Origin: Hyposmocoma kahamanoa
Taxonomy: Eukaryota; Arthropoda; Insecta; Lepidoptera; Cosmopterigidae
DNA length: 64,000 nt
Assembly: GCF_003589595.1 (NCBI RefSeq)
Contig: NW_020654080.1
Span: forward strand, 9,678,735-9,742,734
Direction: 5' to 3'
Both the position numbers and the translations under genes were made by a program. The notes under the pieces are model-generated. The model saw only the letters and a program-made list of their open reading frames with translations. It searched no databases and was not told the origin of the DNA. Positions 1 to 10,690 of the stretch are shown one piece after another. Each line of letters opens with the position of its first letter. Positions within the stretch are counted from its first letter, which is position 1.

Positions 1-840
1 TCCACTCCACAATCTTGCAAAAATTATAAGAGGAAAAATACAGCCGTTGGATCAAAAATCGTATTCGTAAAGTGACTGCGCCGTTTTTTTTAAAAAAAGC
101 CGAGCCTGCACCTATTTCCTTAATGGCTTTCTAGAACAGCGGCTTATTTGAAACGCTTCTGCTTTATCAGGAAGATGTTGAAAAAATTGAAACGTGTCTG
201 CCACGATAAGTTGACGAATCGTAGACCACCTCAATGTTGTCACGTGATTGATTATTCTAACGAAATGCTTGGAGTCCCATTCACAATAAAATTTAGCTTC
301 TTCCGAGTAAATCTTTGTAATAAGTCAAAAAAGGGTCAATTTTGGATTTGGTCACTATTCTTGAAAAGCGTCGAAGATGGTAAATGTAAAAGAAAATCAA
401 GTAAACGTTATTGAAGCGATCACTTTTTAACATAATTGTAAGTAAATGAAAAAAAAAATCTTCTACAAAATTTAGTTAAATTAATCATAAATTTTTAAAC
501 ATAAAATAAAATAATCTAAGTTACTACCATTAATACCATTTTGCTTACAATCGCACGTTATTATAACAAATGTGCGATGTTACTAATAGAATATATATAC
601 CTACACAGTGCTACATATAATAAATAACACGTACGCAATGCACCAATTATGGATCTAAACACTCGTACATAGTTCATTAAATAAGCACACTCGAAAGTAC
701 GTGATTGGCATTCGCATCCCTACGTGCAATTCGACTTAAGTTCATTTAGTACCATAAACTTGTTAGGTATTTATATTTTGATATTAGTTGTGCAATGCTT
801 CAGAATGAGCGACTTGGGAGTAAATTGCTTGTAAATTAAT
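1..840. other. AT-rich stretch without a recognisable gene
   Basis: No recognised domain, splice-supported exon or RNA gene was found. The 88-codon frame near the left end has no family resemblance. A phrase near position 40 resembles the 'aatacagccg' tail of the dispersed repeat seen again near 40.35 kb and 50.09 kb, so an old repeat edge may lie here. Confidence 0.4.
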
Positions 841-859
841 TTTGATGATTGTAATGAAT

Positions 860-1245
860 GAGGCCTGAGTTAAGGCCAGGTATTTGAACGCAAGCCTAGA
901 TTTTAGGTGAGGTGTAGGCGGGCGACTCTTACTTCCCGCAATCTACGCGCTTTAAATTAATATGAATACAATAAGAACAGGAGGAGAAAATTTGACACAG
1001 ATCCGTCGTTGACAAGCGCCCGATGGCGCCTAACGGGGCAGCACGCGGTGTGGCGAGTCGTTAAACCGCTGGGCAATTTTCAAGTTTTGGAATTAATGTG
1101 ACTTTAATAACTATTATAAGGCTTCAATTCAGAACCAAAATTTAGCAGGTTCTATGTAGTAATTAAAGAGAAAGAGGCGAAATTAAATATCTAAAACTAA
1201 TTATTTAAGAATAAAATGTCTAACTTTGCACATAATTTTTATATT
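860..1245 (+). repeat. Dispersed repeat, copy 1 of 2 in the window
   Basis: This block of roughly 380 bases recurs in inverted orientation at about 14400-14760. Shared landmarks in the same order are 'cctagattttagg', 'caatctacgcg', 'gagaaaatttgacacagatc', 'caagttt', 'aaccaaaattt' and 'taactttgcacat'. The copies differ by many substitutions and small indels, so the repeat is old. No reverse-transcriptase or transposase frame and no poly(A) tail are seen. The family is not recognised. Confidence 0.6.
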
Positions 1246-2136
1246 TAGATCTTTAAAGATCTGTAAAGAAAGGAAGAAAGGAAAACATTTTTTTGCACTA
1301 AACAGTTTTCTGTCCTTCTTTCTTTCTTCTTATAATACATCATCAGGGTTCGTCAAAATAATTAAAACTCGAATAATCTTTGTTTCATCGGTATGCAAAT
1401 TACACTTGAAATCGTCATTTTAATTAACCTCTGCTACTCATCCATACAACAGATGTAAAATTGCTCTTTATGTACATACATATAGGCTTGTACACGTTTA
1501 TCATTTAGGTACAATATATATGTCGAATAAGATCGAAAAGGTCGAAAAGCTAAACGGGTCACTACCAAGGTTTTTTGTCATTCAAGTACGCAGAAGTTGC
1601 ATAATAAACCTTCGTAAATAGCAAATTTTGAATATGTACCGAAATATTATTTCTTTTTTAAGTATATTGGTTCACTTACAGTTTTGTTATTACAATGTCA
1701 CATACGAGTAGTTAAATTTGGTGAAGATCTTACCTAAATTGTACAACTGTTTATGAGTGAACACAGCTTGCAAAAACAACGCAAATTAAGTTGAATTTAA
1801 AAACAGCAACTTAATCTTTTTTTATATATATATATACCTAATACCACAAAAATACTATAAACACATGCGCACAAGGCTCTCGGACAGTATTAAACTAGAT
1901 GGGGAAAAAAAAGAATTAATTAATGTTTAATCTAATAATCTTACGAAATTTGTACGGCAACTGCTAAAGTATATCGCTAACGTGATTGTGCTTATTACAT
2001 TATAGTCTGCAGAGTTTTAGGACAGAGTAATTAAAGCCCAGAATGGTCACATGGAATGGTGGCACTTAAGGACTAATAGCAAACCTAGGGTATCTTGGGA
2101 GAATTGTGAAATTATATAGTTATATATTATAGAAGC
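1246..2136. other. AT-rich non-coding stretch
   Basis: It contains a short (TA)n run near 1828 and homopolymer tracts. No coding or RNA feature is supported. Confidence 0.4.
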
Positions 2137-2346
2137 TTATACATTCTCCCTAAAATCAAATGTGACTTTGTGAAGACGACTGTTAAGAACATCCAATTTA
2201 TTTGTATTCCTCGTATCAATGTTAAGTCTGTCAAATTTTTTTATAAAGAACTTATTATTCTTCATAACATAAGTTACACTTTCATAAATGCACTGGAACG
2301 CTAGTGTAAGAATTATTAATTTTTGAAACTTCTCCCTCAAAGACAC
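2137..2346 (-). pseudogene. Non-LTR retrotransposon RT C-terminal fragment
   Basis: The minus-strand translation reads SLREKFQKLIILTLAFQCIY and then INTRNTNKLDVLNSRLHKVT with one or two differences. It parallels, block for block, the C-terminal part of the relic at 9050-10270 (DKFKEMNILTLASQYIY, NTRNKN, SRLRKVT). It is a short, 5'- and 3'-truncated relic of the same CR1/Jockey-like family. It abuts a family B copy at 2497. It cannot encode an active enzyme. Confidence 0.7.
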
Positions 2347-2496
2347 TCTGTGTTATTGTTATTATGTGTATCGGGAAGTAATCAAGTGTTTGGAATAAAA
2401 CTCTGTGCCGTCGTACGGAGCCCGCTCATTCAAGTGATCACGTCGGCTGCCGCCGGGACGGAAAGAGCACGTGAAAATGTTGGTATCATTTCAGGG

Positions 2497-2756
2497 AGAA
2501 AAGCTCCTTGTGAAAAGTTTCGTGCAGGGAAGTACTGCCACCTCACCTATTTCTGCCGCCAAGCAGTAATGTGAGCATTACTACATTCCGGTTTTGAAGG
2601 GTAACGGTGCTGGTGAAATTACAGGATCATGGGACTTGTCAACTATGTCTCAGGATGCAGTGGCAGTGTCACTCAGATCTTCGCGATTTAAAGCTCTAAG
2701 TGGCACGATCGCTTACACGATCTGTTCGTCCCGCTACTTGGTATCATAAAAAAAAA
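2497..2756 (+). mobile_element. Family B retroposon copy B1
   Basis: This is a copy of the window's commonest repeat (about 20 loci). The family starts 'gtagcagtagagctccttgtg', is about 300 bases long and ends '...gtattataaaaaaaa', so it is poly(A)-tailed. This copy has an internal deletion that removes the block usually reading 'actgttatggacaggcgtg'. No pol III A or B box is clear in the family, so its SINE origin is unproven. Confidence 0.8.
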
Positions 2757-3222
2757 GGATTCGCACTATAAGCAAAAATTACAGTCCACCCACAATCGCG
2801 TGACTCGGCTTCCTTATGTCACAATGACGATGATTGGTTATTGAAATATAGCAATTCTCAGCCGGTAATGGGCCTTACGGATAAATCGAGATAAGCATCT
2901 AGAACAACTACTGTGTTGTCTAGCTAAATGTCAACTAGTATTTATTGACTATTGTTTTTACATGGCATTTACATGTTTGCAATTACTGCCTATGTCAATA
3001 TAAACAATTGTATTCACGTCTACACTGGCACAAAATAGTGATGTGCCATATGTAAGTATAAGGTTTTATATAGGTGTAAAAGTGCAATTACAAATATTAT
3101 TTATCAAATTTGACTATACAATTTTTAAACAGAATTTCCGCGGTCTGGCCTTTACAAAACACAATATAAAATAAATCATGTTACCATAAAAATCTGCTAT
3201 CCGAGAAAAAATAATAAGGATA
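2757..3222. other. AT-rich spacer between family B copy and Penelope-like fragment
   Basis: I see no coding or RNA feature. Decayed Penelope sequence may extend leftwards from 3223 but is not recognisable by eye. Confidence 0.35.
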
Positions 3223-4029
3223 TTGTCGTATATAAGAAAATGTAGGTACAGAGTAAAAGAAACAATCTTAGATGTTTTAATTAAAAGAAATCCTAATAAC
3301 ACCTTAGGCCATACTGTATTTCGAAAGAAAACCCATACAGATAGGTACCTCAATGGTAATTCCCATCACCATCCTAGCCAGTTAGCTACCGTGGGCAAAT
3401 CTGTGTTTCAGAGAGCATATGGTGTCTGCGACAGTAATCATCTGGCGGGGGAACTTCAGCATATAAAGCAAGTCCTACATGCGAATAAGTTGAGGATTCC
3501 ACGCCAATGCCGCAGACCCCGTGTGAAACCACCAACAGTCGAGCGAAGACCTGCCATCTTACCTTACGTGAGAGGTGTTACAGACAAGATCGGAAGAGTC
3601 CTCAGGCGCGCATCTATCAAGACCTATTTCAAGCCCCTGAGGAAGATTTCTCAGTTCCTGAGACCCGTGAAATGTAACATCCCCTTACAGGATGCAGGAG
3701 TTTACAAGCTTGACTGTGAGTGCGGTCTCTCTTATATTGGACAAACAAAGCGAAGTATTTGTACCCGCGTCAAAGAACATATAGCTGATGTCAAACACCG
3801 TCGCGTAAACAAGTCTGCAGTCTGCGAGCATGTCATGGATAAACCTACACATTCAATGAAGTTTGACAAACCCCAGGTCCTTGCAAAAGAAGTCCGTTAT
3901 CTGCCCAGGATGCTGCGAGAGGCCATTGAAATTAAAAAACATCCTAATTTCAACAGGGAAGATGGTTTCTCCGTACCACCAGTTTGGGATCCAGTATTTC
4001 CTCTAATGAAAAATCCCAAACAGACATAA
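3223..4029 (+). CDS. Penelope-like element C-terminal RT region and GIY-YIG endonuclease (fragment)
   Basis: This is an uninterrupted 268-codon frame. The N-terminal third carries a motif typical of the Penelope reverse-transcriptase tail (GHTVFRKKTHTDRYLN then SHHHP, residues 29-51). A GIY-YIG nuclease domain follows: GVY at 159-161, SYIG at 170-173, and the conserved Arg/Glu/His stretch TRVKEH at 181-186. The CxC pair just before SYIG fits the zinc-linked arrangement of Penelope endonucleases. The domain would nick target DNA for target-primed reverse transcription. The catalytic RT palm is missing upstream, so the copy is 5'-truncated and not autonomous. The first codon is TTG and is not a real start. 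The open frame suggests fairly recent insertion or chance survival. Confidence 0.82.
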   Translation: MSYIRKCRYRVKETILDVLIKRNPNNTLGHTVFRKKTHTDRYLNGNSHHHPSQLATVGKSVFQRAYGVCDSNHLAGELQHIKQVLHANKLRIPRQCRRPRVKPPTVERRPAILPYVRGVTDKIGRVLRRASIKTYFKPLRKISQFLRPVKCNIPLQDAGVYKLDCECGLSYIGQTKRSICTRVKEHIADVKHRRVNKSAVCEHVMDKPTHSMKFDKPQVLAKEVRYLPRMLREAIEIKKHPNFNREDGFSVPPVWDPVFPLMKNPKQT

Positions 4030-4395
4030 GACTGCAGTACTAATTAATATGTTTTAATTTATTCTAATTTCTATTAATAATTAATAATAAATTAAACTTA
4101 ATAAAAAAAATTCATTCAATAAAATAATTTGTAAAACTTAATGTAGCGTAAATTGGAATGTTTTCTTTGTAAAATTAAAAATAAGGTATTTAATTAATAA
4201 CTATTGTAACTATAGTGAAAAAATAGGGTGGTTTGCATCAATATTAGACATAACTGGTTGAAGACTGTACCACCTCAGTCAACCGTGACCATGGGACCTG
4301 TAAAGGGCCCGAAACGTCGGTTTGTTTGAAAAAACAAATATACGCGATTTAAATCCGGAAAAATAGTTTCATTCCTAAGAAACAATCGTTTAGAA
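4030..4395 (+). repeat. Penelope-like element 3' untranslated region
   Basis: This AT-rich tail follows the endonuclease stop. It ends with a conserved block reading 'ccatgggacctgtaaaggg', 'cccgaaacgtcggtttgttt' and then 'aaatccgg'. The same block recurs at about 7490, 24890, 52720, 54560 and 59990, which defines it as the element's terminal region. The core resembles a decayed hammerhead ribozyme (see findings). Confidence 0.7.
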
Positions 4396-4422
4396 AATTA
4401 TTAAAATTAAATTTTATTAAAA

Positions 4423-4892
4423 GACTTCGACCGGGGAAATATTGCCACCTCCACCTCTATTACAGCCACCAAGCAGTAATGATAACAAAGCACACACTCA
4501 ACATAGCCCCGCACTAGGGAAACCCTGTGTCGCGGGTGCCATACACATAAACAACCATAAATTACACCCAAACTCACGAGAGAAATAAATGTAGGCCGTA
4601 CAAATAGTTCTCCCGACCCGGGAATCGAACCTGGGACCTCTGCGTGACAGTCCGGCATGGTAACCGTTCGCAGCTATTTGAGCATTGCTGCGTTCCGGTT
4701 TGGAATAAGAATTGGATAAGGGTGCTGTTAAAATTATAGGGACTAATCAGCTTATGTCTCAGGCTGACGGACAGTGGCAGTGCCCCTAAGATTTAAAGCT
4801 CTGTGTGGCACTGCAACTGTTATGGATAAGCGTGTCGCTTACCACCAGGTGCACGACTTGTACGTCCGGTCGTTGCATGGTATTATAAAAAA
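4423..4892 (+). mobile_element. Family B copy B2, split by a SINE
   Basis: The 5' module (4423-4481) and 3' module (4670-4892, ending 'tattataaaaaa') are separated by a minus-strand tRNA-headed SINE. Removing that insert restores the family B order across 'aagcagtaat' / 'ttgagcattgctgcg'. Confidence 0.75.
4482..4669 (-). mobile_element. tRNA-derived SINE family A (copy A1)
   Basis: Read on the minus strand, it has a pol III A-box-like segment (cgaacggttacc) and a B box matching GGTTCGATTCCC. The family body follows ('ttatttctctcgtgagtttg', 'gtgtaatttgtggttg...', 'tttccctagtgcggggctat'). It lies inside family B copy B2. A diverged duplication flanks it: GCAGTAATg on the left and GCAGCTATTtg on the right. 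Confidence 0.8.
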
Positions 4893-4899
4893 GTGTAAT

Positions 4900-5628
4900 C
4901 GTAACGAAATATAATAAATAACAATTCATTTATTTCAAATAACATGACTCATGCAATTCGTTACTCAACCACTTAATGCTAATATTAGTAGAGTACATAA
5001 TTACACACAATAGACACTATTGGATATAGTCAATTCCCAACAGTGCCTCATATTATACAGATGGTCAAGCCTGTCCTCTATCGAGCGCAGGACGGGATTG
5101 GGCCTGGCCCGCACGCTGCGCACCAGAGACGTGCTTCTCTTGCGCGTGGTCGCGTAAAAGCAATCCACCAATCCTTCGACGAATATCCCTGACGCGCTAA
5201 AAACCTAACAGCTGTTGAAAATGCAAAGCGTCGTTTGGAACACACTCGAGATGAAACGTTAGTACAGTCGAGCAAAATGTTGACACAAAATCGCAAGGGG
5301 CAGTGAACGTGTCATCGAATTAATGGCGAGTTACGCTTTCAAAATAGACTTAGGAAGATTTCGGTATGCAATAATTGGTAGAGGAATAAGTTAATTTCTA
5401 TTAAACGAGATAACTTGCAATAATAATGCGTTTTAATTTTTACGAGGTTCAAAAAGCAGATTTTTGCATTTGTATCAATTCAAACACGCGTAGAAAGCTA
5501 TACCATAGTAATAAGACGAGTATGGTAACTTCATACAAATGAACGCACATGAAACCGAATACTGTCGTAACTCAAAATTGTGGAATTTTGAAACAAAATT
5601 TGAAAATTAAAAAATACTGATGGATCCT
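4900..5628. other. Non-coding stretch with a small GC-rich patch
   Basis: Bases 5075-5200 are clearly more GC-rich than their surroundings, with several CpGs ('gcccgcacgctgcgcacc'). A 72-codon minus frame covers the patch but shows no domain. It could be an old repeat fragment. I cannot assign it. Confidence 0.3.
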
Positions 5629-5630
5629 TT

Positions 5631-5925
5631 AGTAGCAGTAGAGCTATTGTGAAAGAGTTCGTTCAGGGAAGTACTGCCACCTACCTATCTGCGACAAAGC
5701 AGCAAATTGAGCATTACTGCGTTCCGGTTTAAAAGGGTAAAGATGCTGGTGTAATTACAAGCACGTGGAACTTGTCCCCTTACGTGTCAGGGTGACGGGC
5801 ACAGAGCCAGTGCCTCTAAGATCTTTGCAATTAAAAGCTCTGAGTGACAATGCAACTGTTATGGATAGGCGTGGCGCTTAACACCAGGCACATGACCTGT
5901 TCGTCCCGTCGTCGAATAGTTTAAT
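5631..5925 (+). mobile_element. Family B copy B3
   Basis: Nearly full length: it starts 'agtagcagtagagct' and ends near 'gttcgtcccgtcg'. The poly(A) tail has decayed. Confidence 0.8.
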
Positions 5926-5929
5926 TGCG

Positions 5930-6584
5930 AATAATGTGGTTATTTTTATTTACACTTGAGTTACAACGGTAGTTTCGTGTGCAAAATGAAGAAGCGCTAC
6001 TTGTACGTTGTACTTGTACATCCGTCGCGGGCCGCGTACGGATGCACACATTCGCATAATTTCGTAATGGACTTGCATGTATCGTCGCAAGCGCCATTAG
6101 TTATAGTAATTAATATATTACTTAATCCTCAAAGATATAATTCATTTATTGTAAATATGCACTTTTTTTAAATAAACGATACTTTTTGTTAAAGTTCTAT
6201 ATAATAATTATTATTATTGTTCCGTACGTATATTACTTGATCTGCAGATAAATTATAAACGAACTGCATTCAAGGTGTATCGTTATGTTTAAGCAAACTA
6301 ATATTTGGTATTAAAAAACGTTATTTGATCCTCTTTTATATCATATAGTCAAATCTTGGTTGCGTCCTCCATTCAGTAGGTTAAGTTAGTATAAAAAAAA
6401 AGCGCCTCAAAATTAAATTTATTTAGCATTTTACTCAAGACACAATCCGCCATGCTGGTAAAAAAAACATCAATAGTGAGTACCTACTGCATTTAACGAA
6501 TCAGAGTCGGCCGTTCAACGGCAAATATCTTCTTAGGGACGTTACACAGATTGTTCCATTTTGTTTGAAAAAAAGTAACAAGTC
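5930..6584. other. AT-rich non-coding stretch
   Basis: No gene is supported. The 71-codon frame in it has no recognisable domain. Confidence 0.35.
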
Positions 6585-6825
6585 TGGCACGGTATGCAAG
6601 AAGACGTCGGTTCGAATCCGACCGGATCGAAGGAATTTTTTCTGAGTGTTTTTTCTGAGTGTTCGATCTTTGTATTAATTATTTTTTTATTTTTTTTTAT
6701 TTATTTATTGTATGAAGGACAAAATACACAAATATGTTTCTAATCGCATTTTAAACCACTAAGGTTTGTCATAATTATTACAAACTAGTGGAGTAATTTC
6801 ACAAAAAATAATTGAAAATCAATTC
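6585..6825 (+). mobile_element. tRNA-derived SINE family E (copy E1)
   Basis: A B-box match (GGTTCGAATCC) is followed by 'accggatcgaaggaatttt', 'tgttcgatctttgtattaat' and a 3' part reading 'caaactagtggagtaatttc'. These modules recur at about 12060-12260, 16850, 17130 and 24040. An AT-rich (T)n/(TTTA)n segment at 6670-6710 separates the two halves. Confidence 0.6.
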
Positions 6826-7489
6826 AATAAAATTTAATTAATAAAGTAACAACTTCTACGGTATTTCTCTAATTTTTGTGACCACTCGGTATCCGTTCGT
6901 ATATCCGTTCTTTTTAAAACGTCGACCATTGATTTTGCACGCTTTAAACGCTGTTACAGAGACACCTCGATACAAGTTTGTATGTTCGGTAGCGCAGCGA
7001 ACACTCTCAATATGACACCCCACTCCACGCCCCGCTGCCACGCCGTTCCGAATTTGAGGCCTTAAGGGTAAAAGGAGACGTGTCGTTACCCGAAAACTGA
7101 CAACAATGCCCATTAGACTCGATCAAACAATTCAATTTTTATGTCGATTTCACCATTTGTTTTGTCGAATGCGAAACTTAATAAGAAAAATTTCAAAGCA
7201 GGAAACCCAGAACCCAAACCGTACAATAAATTAAAATTAATACGTACCAACATATTGAGCAATTCCTGTATTCTTAATCTTTTATTTGTCAAAGGTCAGA
7301 ATGAATTAAGGTCAGACACAATGTTAACGGTCATTATACGTTCATAAATAACGCAATACAAAAGGTACAGCGTTGGTTCGAGAAAATGAACTTTCCCCTC
7401 TAGGGCACACAAGCCAGGTGTGTGATACTGATTTATTTAAGATGTAAATAGTTCTTAATTATAAACCTTATCTTAATTACAAACCTAAG
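6826..7489. other. Non-coding stretch, no gene seen
   Basis: There are weak open frames on both strands (85 and 68 codons) without domains. Nothing else is supported. Confidence 0.35.
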
Positions 7490-7605
7490 AACTCGATATG
7501 TATCGAGTTTGAGGAAATGAAACTATTTTTCCGCATTTAAATCGCGTACATTTGTTTTTCAAAGAAACCAAAGTTTCGGGCCCTTTACAGGACACGGTTG
7601 AATGA
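7490..7605 (-). repeat. Penelope-like 3' terminal fragment
   Basis: The reverse complement matches the terminal block at 4275-4375: 'aagggcccgaaac', then the 'tttgaaaaacaaatgta' region, then 'cgcgatttaaatgcgg'. The coding part is absent. Confidence 0.65.
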
Positions 7606-7943
7606 ATTCTTAATTATGTTAACATAATATAGGACTCGAAGAATCGTCTTCGGACAAGTTCTTTAATATTTTGAATATAAGTAATTTAGAAACAGATATG
7701 AAATTCGTTGAAAAATCAAATATTTGCAGGCATTTTGAAAGCAAGAATTAGAAAGAACGGCAAATTACTTCTTTGTATCGTTCTAAACAAAGAATCCCCC
7801 CTTCACTGACTTTTACGATTTTTATCTCTTGTGTAAAATCATATATCGAAAACGAATTTCAAATTCATTTTCAACAAGTTTATACATGTAATTTTGATAA
7901 GTCTCATATAATAATAAGCTTTAAGAATAATAAAATAACCTGA

Positions 7944-8125
7944 TCATAAACCAAGGAATTCCCTATACTTTGAGTATCAGAGGAACAAAATACACGCCGG
8001 GGCTCTATCCAGAACAACCTAGACTAGAACCAATTTACAGAAGGTGATTTCCCAAATTGCTTCTACAGGGATCGAATCCGGAGTGGAAATCCCGGACCCA
8101 CACAACAAATCGTTAGGCCACGAAG
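7944..8125 (-). mobile_element. SINE family D (copy D1)
   Basis: Minus-strand repeat with a B-box-like 'ggattcgatccc' and a body resembling 31440-31615: 'attccctatact..gagtatcag', 'ggtgatttccc', then tRNA-like 'gatcgaatccgg'. It is diverged. Confidence 0.55.
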
Positions 8126-9049
8126 ATCGTCAATATGTCTCATACCTCAACGTACAATGCCATGAAAGAAAACTGAATCAAAAAGTCTAAATTCTAACGA
8201 ACAATAAACAATCAGTTTCACATTCTTTAATTTAATATTTAAAGTCATTGACTTACAAATTTTAAAGTACAATATTATTGAATTCAAAACAAATGAAAAC
8301 CTAAAACACTTTCATTCGCAGGTAGTGGCTCTGCTATCACCATTCTTATCTCATATCCCACATAACAACACCCTAGGGAGCCGGTTCTCGGTCGCCGCGA
8401 CATTTTCGTCTTTTGAAAATAATGGAGCATCCTCAATGTTTACAGAAATGTCCCTAAAATCTATTTGTACACAAAAATCTTATTATCTGTATCAATAGAG
8501 ATACTAAGTTGAATGATTCTGAAATCTTTTAGTACACGTTCCATTTTTTCAATGGTATTCGAAGTACAACCAATAAGGAATACAGTACAATAAAGATTTT
8601 GTTCGTCCTGTATCATATCGAATGAGATTTTTTGGAATTGCTACACATTGTAAATCATACTATATTTACTAAATTTCTCTCTTCATTCCCTACACCATAT
8701 CCTTGTTTATTCAAACTATTTCGAAAAATACAATAAAAACACAGTCATCATATATTCAATATTAACCCAGTGTTGATTTTATTGGATTATATCGGTCATG
8801 TGTAACAAGAGAGTATATTTTCTTTTTTTATAAGTAATTTTACTTAAATAATGTATTTAAATCGAATTTTTGCTCGACATGTTTTGAACCAGTCGTGATC
8901 CTTTTTTTTTATAAACAGCCAAGTTGCTCTGATGCCGAAAATAAATAGAGTACAAGTCTGAAGTGGCAGTGAGCATGCCACCTTTGACGTGGTACTGTCG
9001 GCAGCTCGTGCGGAAACGTTCTTGGGTGGGGAACTCATTCTTATTCTTA
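8126..9049. other. AT-rich non-coding stretch
   Basis: No gene, RNA or clear repeat is supported. Confidence 0.35.
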
Positions 9050-10270
9050 TTATCTCAGGAAAGGGTCGATGTTAACGATACGAGATCATCAGGGTCTGCA
9101 ATAAGCATGGGTGTCCCTCAAGGTTCAATTCTAGGTCCCTGTTTGTTTTTAGTTTATATTAATGACTTACCTAGCCTAATGGAGGGTTTAAAACACGAAA
9201 TAGTATTGTTTGCTGATGATACTTCATTATTATTTAAAGTTAAAAGGCACCAATGTTCCTACGACGATGTGAACAATACTATATCTAAAGTAGTTGATTG
9301 GTTTGCTGTTAATAACCTGCTACTTAATAAGAAAAAGCAAATTGTGTGAAATTTACATTACCCAATATTAGAGAGATGGTTACAAACATTGTAGTTAGAA
9401 ACAAAAAATTGAATCTGTTGATACAGTTGTATTTCTAAGTCTAACGTTAGATGCTAAATTGCAATGGGGTCCACACATAAGTAAGTTATCAAAACGGCTC
9501 AGCTCTGCAATGTACGCGATTAAAAAATCTGAAACTTTCAGACGTCGAAACCGCTAGATTGGTTTACTTCAGCTACTTTCACGTCTAATCACATACGGCA
9601 TTTTGCTTTGGGGTAATGCCGCCGATATCAATAGAATCTTTGTTCTGCAGAAACGTGCAGTTAGAGCAATTTACAATCTGGGCCCCAAAGTATCTTCGAG
9701 AGATAAGTTTAAGGAAATGAATATTCTTACACTAGCGTCACAGTACATATATGAAAATGTAAATTATGTTAAGAGGAATAGTAATCTCTTTATAAAAAAT
9801 AGTGACAGACGTAACATTAATACGAGGAATAAAAATTAACTAACTGTTCTTGATAGTCGTCTTCGCAAAGTGACAAATTCATTTAAGGGGCAATGTATAC
9901 GCTTCTATAACAAGATTCAGGTTAATATACAAAATTTGCCATTCACGAGACTTAAAACTATAGTGAAACAAAAACTTTATACTAAAGGTTATTATACAAC
10001 TTCTGCATACTTGGATGACAAAAATCCGTGATAGTAACCCGTTTAGCTCATGGAGGTAGTCTCGATCTCTGATGTTTGAAAGCAAAACAAAAAATGAATT
10101 GTAAATGTTGAATGCGTACAAATGTTATGTACAAAGAGCAACCCCTAGAGTTTCTTGCTTATTCTTCTCCGGGGAATCTGCCTTACGAATGAGCGGTAGA
10201 GTTTAACAAATGTGACGATTTCAAGTGTGATAATGCTTACCTATGAAATAAAGATTATTTTGATTTTGAT
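9050..10270 (+). pseudogene. CR1/Jockey-like non-LTR retrotransposon, 5'-truncated and broken RT
   Basis: Frame 1 (to 9349) has the RT palm motifs: MGVPQGSILGP (domain 4) and LFADDTSLLF with the catalytic FADD pair, then NNLLLNKKK. A stop at 9347-9349 and frameshifts between about 9350 and 9600 break the reading. The thumb and C-terminus resume in other frames (ILWGNAADINRIFVLQKRAV, then SFKGQCIRFYNKI). The 3' UTR holds 'agagcaacccctagagtttc' and ends in AATAAAG plus a short (TTTTGA)n tail near 10255-10270. Everything upstream of RT domain 4 is missing. Related relics are at 2137, 29520 and 33177. Confidence 0.85.
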
Positions 10271-10395
10271 TTTATTCATTGGGAGTCACCACACTTATCG
10301 GCGCTGAATTGACTTAAGCCGAATAAAAAAATCCACGTGTGCAATGAGAACAATAAAAATGTTGTGCGTTTCGCTTATGACGACTTGTGCAAGTG

Positions 10396-10690
10396 TTTTT
10401 TTTTTATAATATCAAGTGACGAGACGAGCAAATCGTGCGCCTGATGGTAATCTACACGCTTGTGCATAACAGTTGCAGTGGCACTCAGAGCTTTAAATCG
10501 CAAAGATATGAGAGGCACTGCCCTGCGCCCGTCACCCTGAGACATAAGTTGGCAAGCCCTATGTGCCTGTAATTTCACCAGCACCCTTACTCTTTGAAAC
10601 CGGAAGACAGTAATGCTGACGTTACTGATTGGCGGCAGAAATATGTAAGATGGCAGTACTTCCCTGGACGAACAAGGAGCTCTAGAGAAC
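10396..10690 (-). mobile_element. Family B copy B4
   Basis: Nearly full-length minus-strand copy: poly(T) at the left is the poly(A) tail, and 'aaggagctctag' at the right is the 5' end. The 117-codon minus frame across it is a by-product. Confidence 0.8.

Noticed and set aside
148..414. 88-codon basic frame near the left edge
   Set aside because: No similarity, no splice or promoter context. Expected by chance in AT-rich DNA.
5078..5296. CpG-island promoter or 72-codon gene
   Set aside because: Only about 120 bases are GC-rich, with no adjoining exon or recognisable domain.
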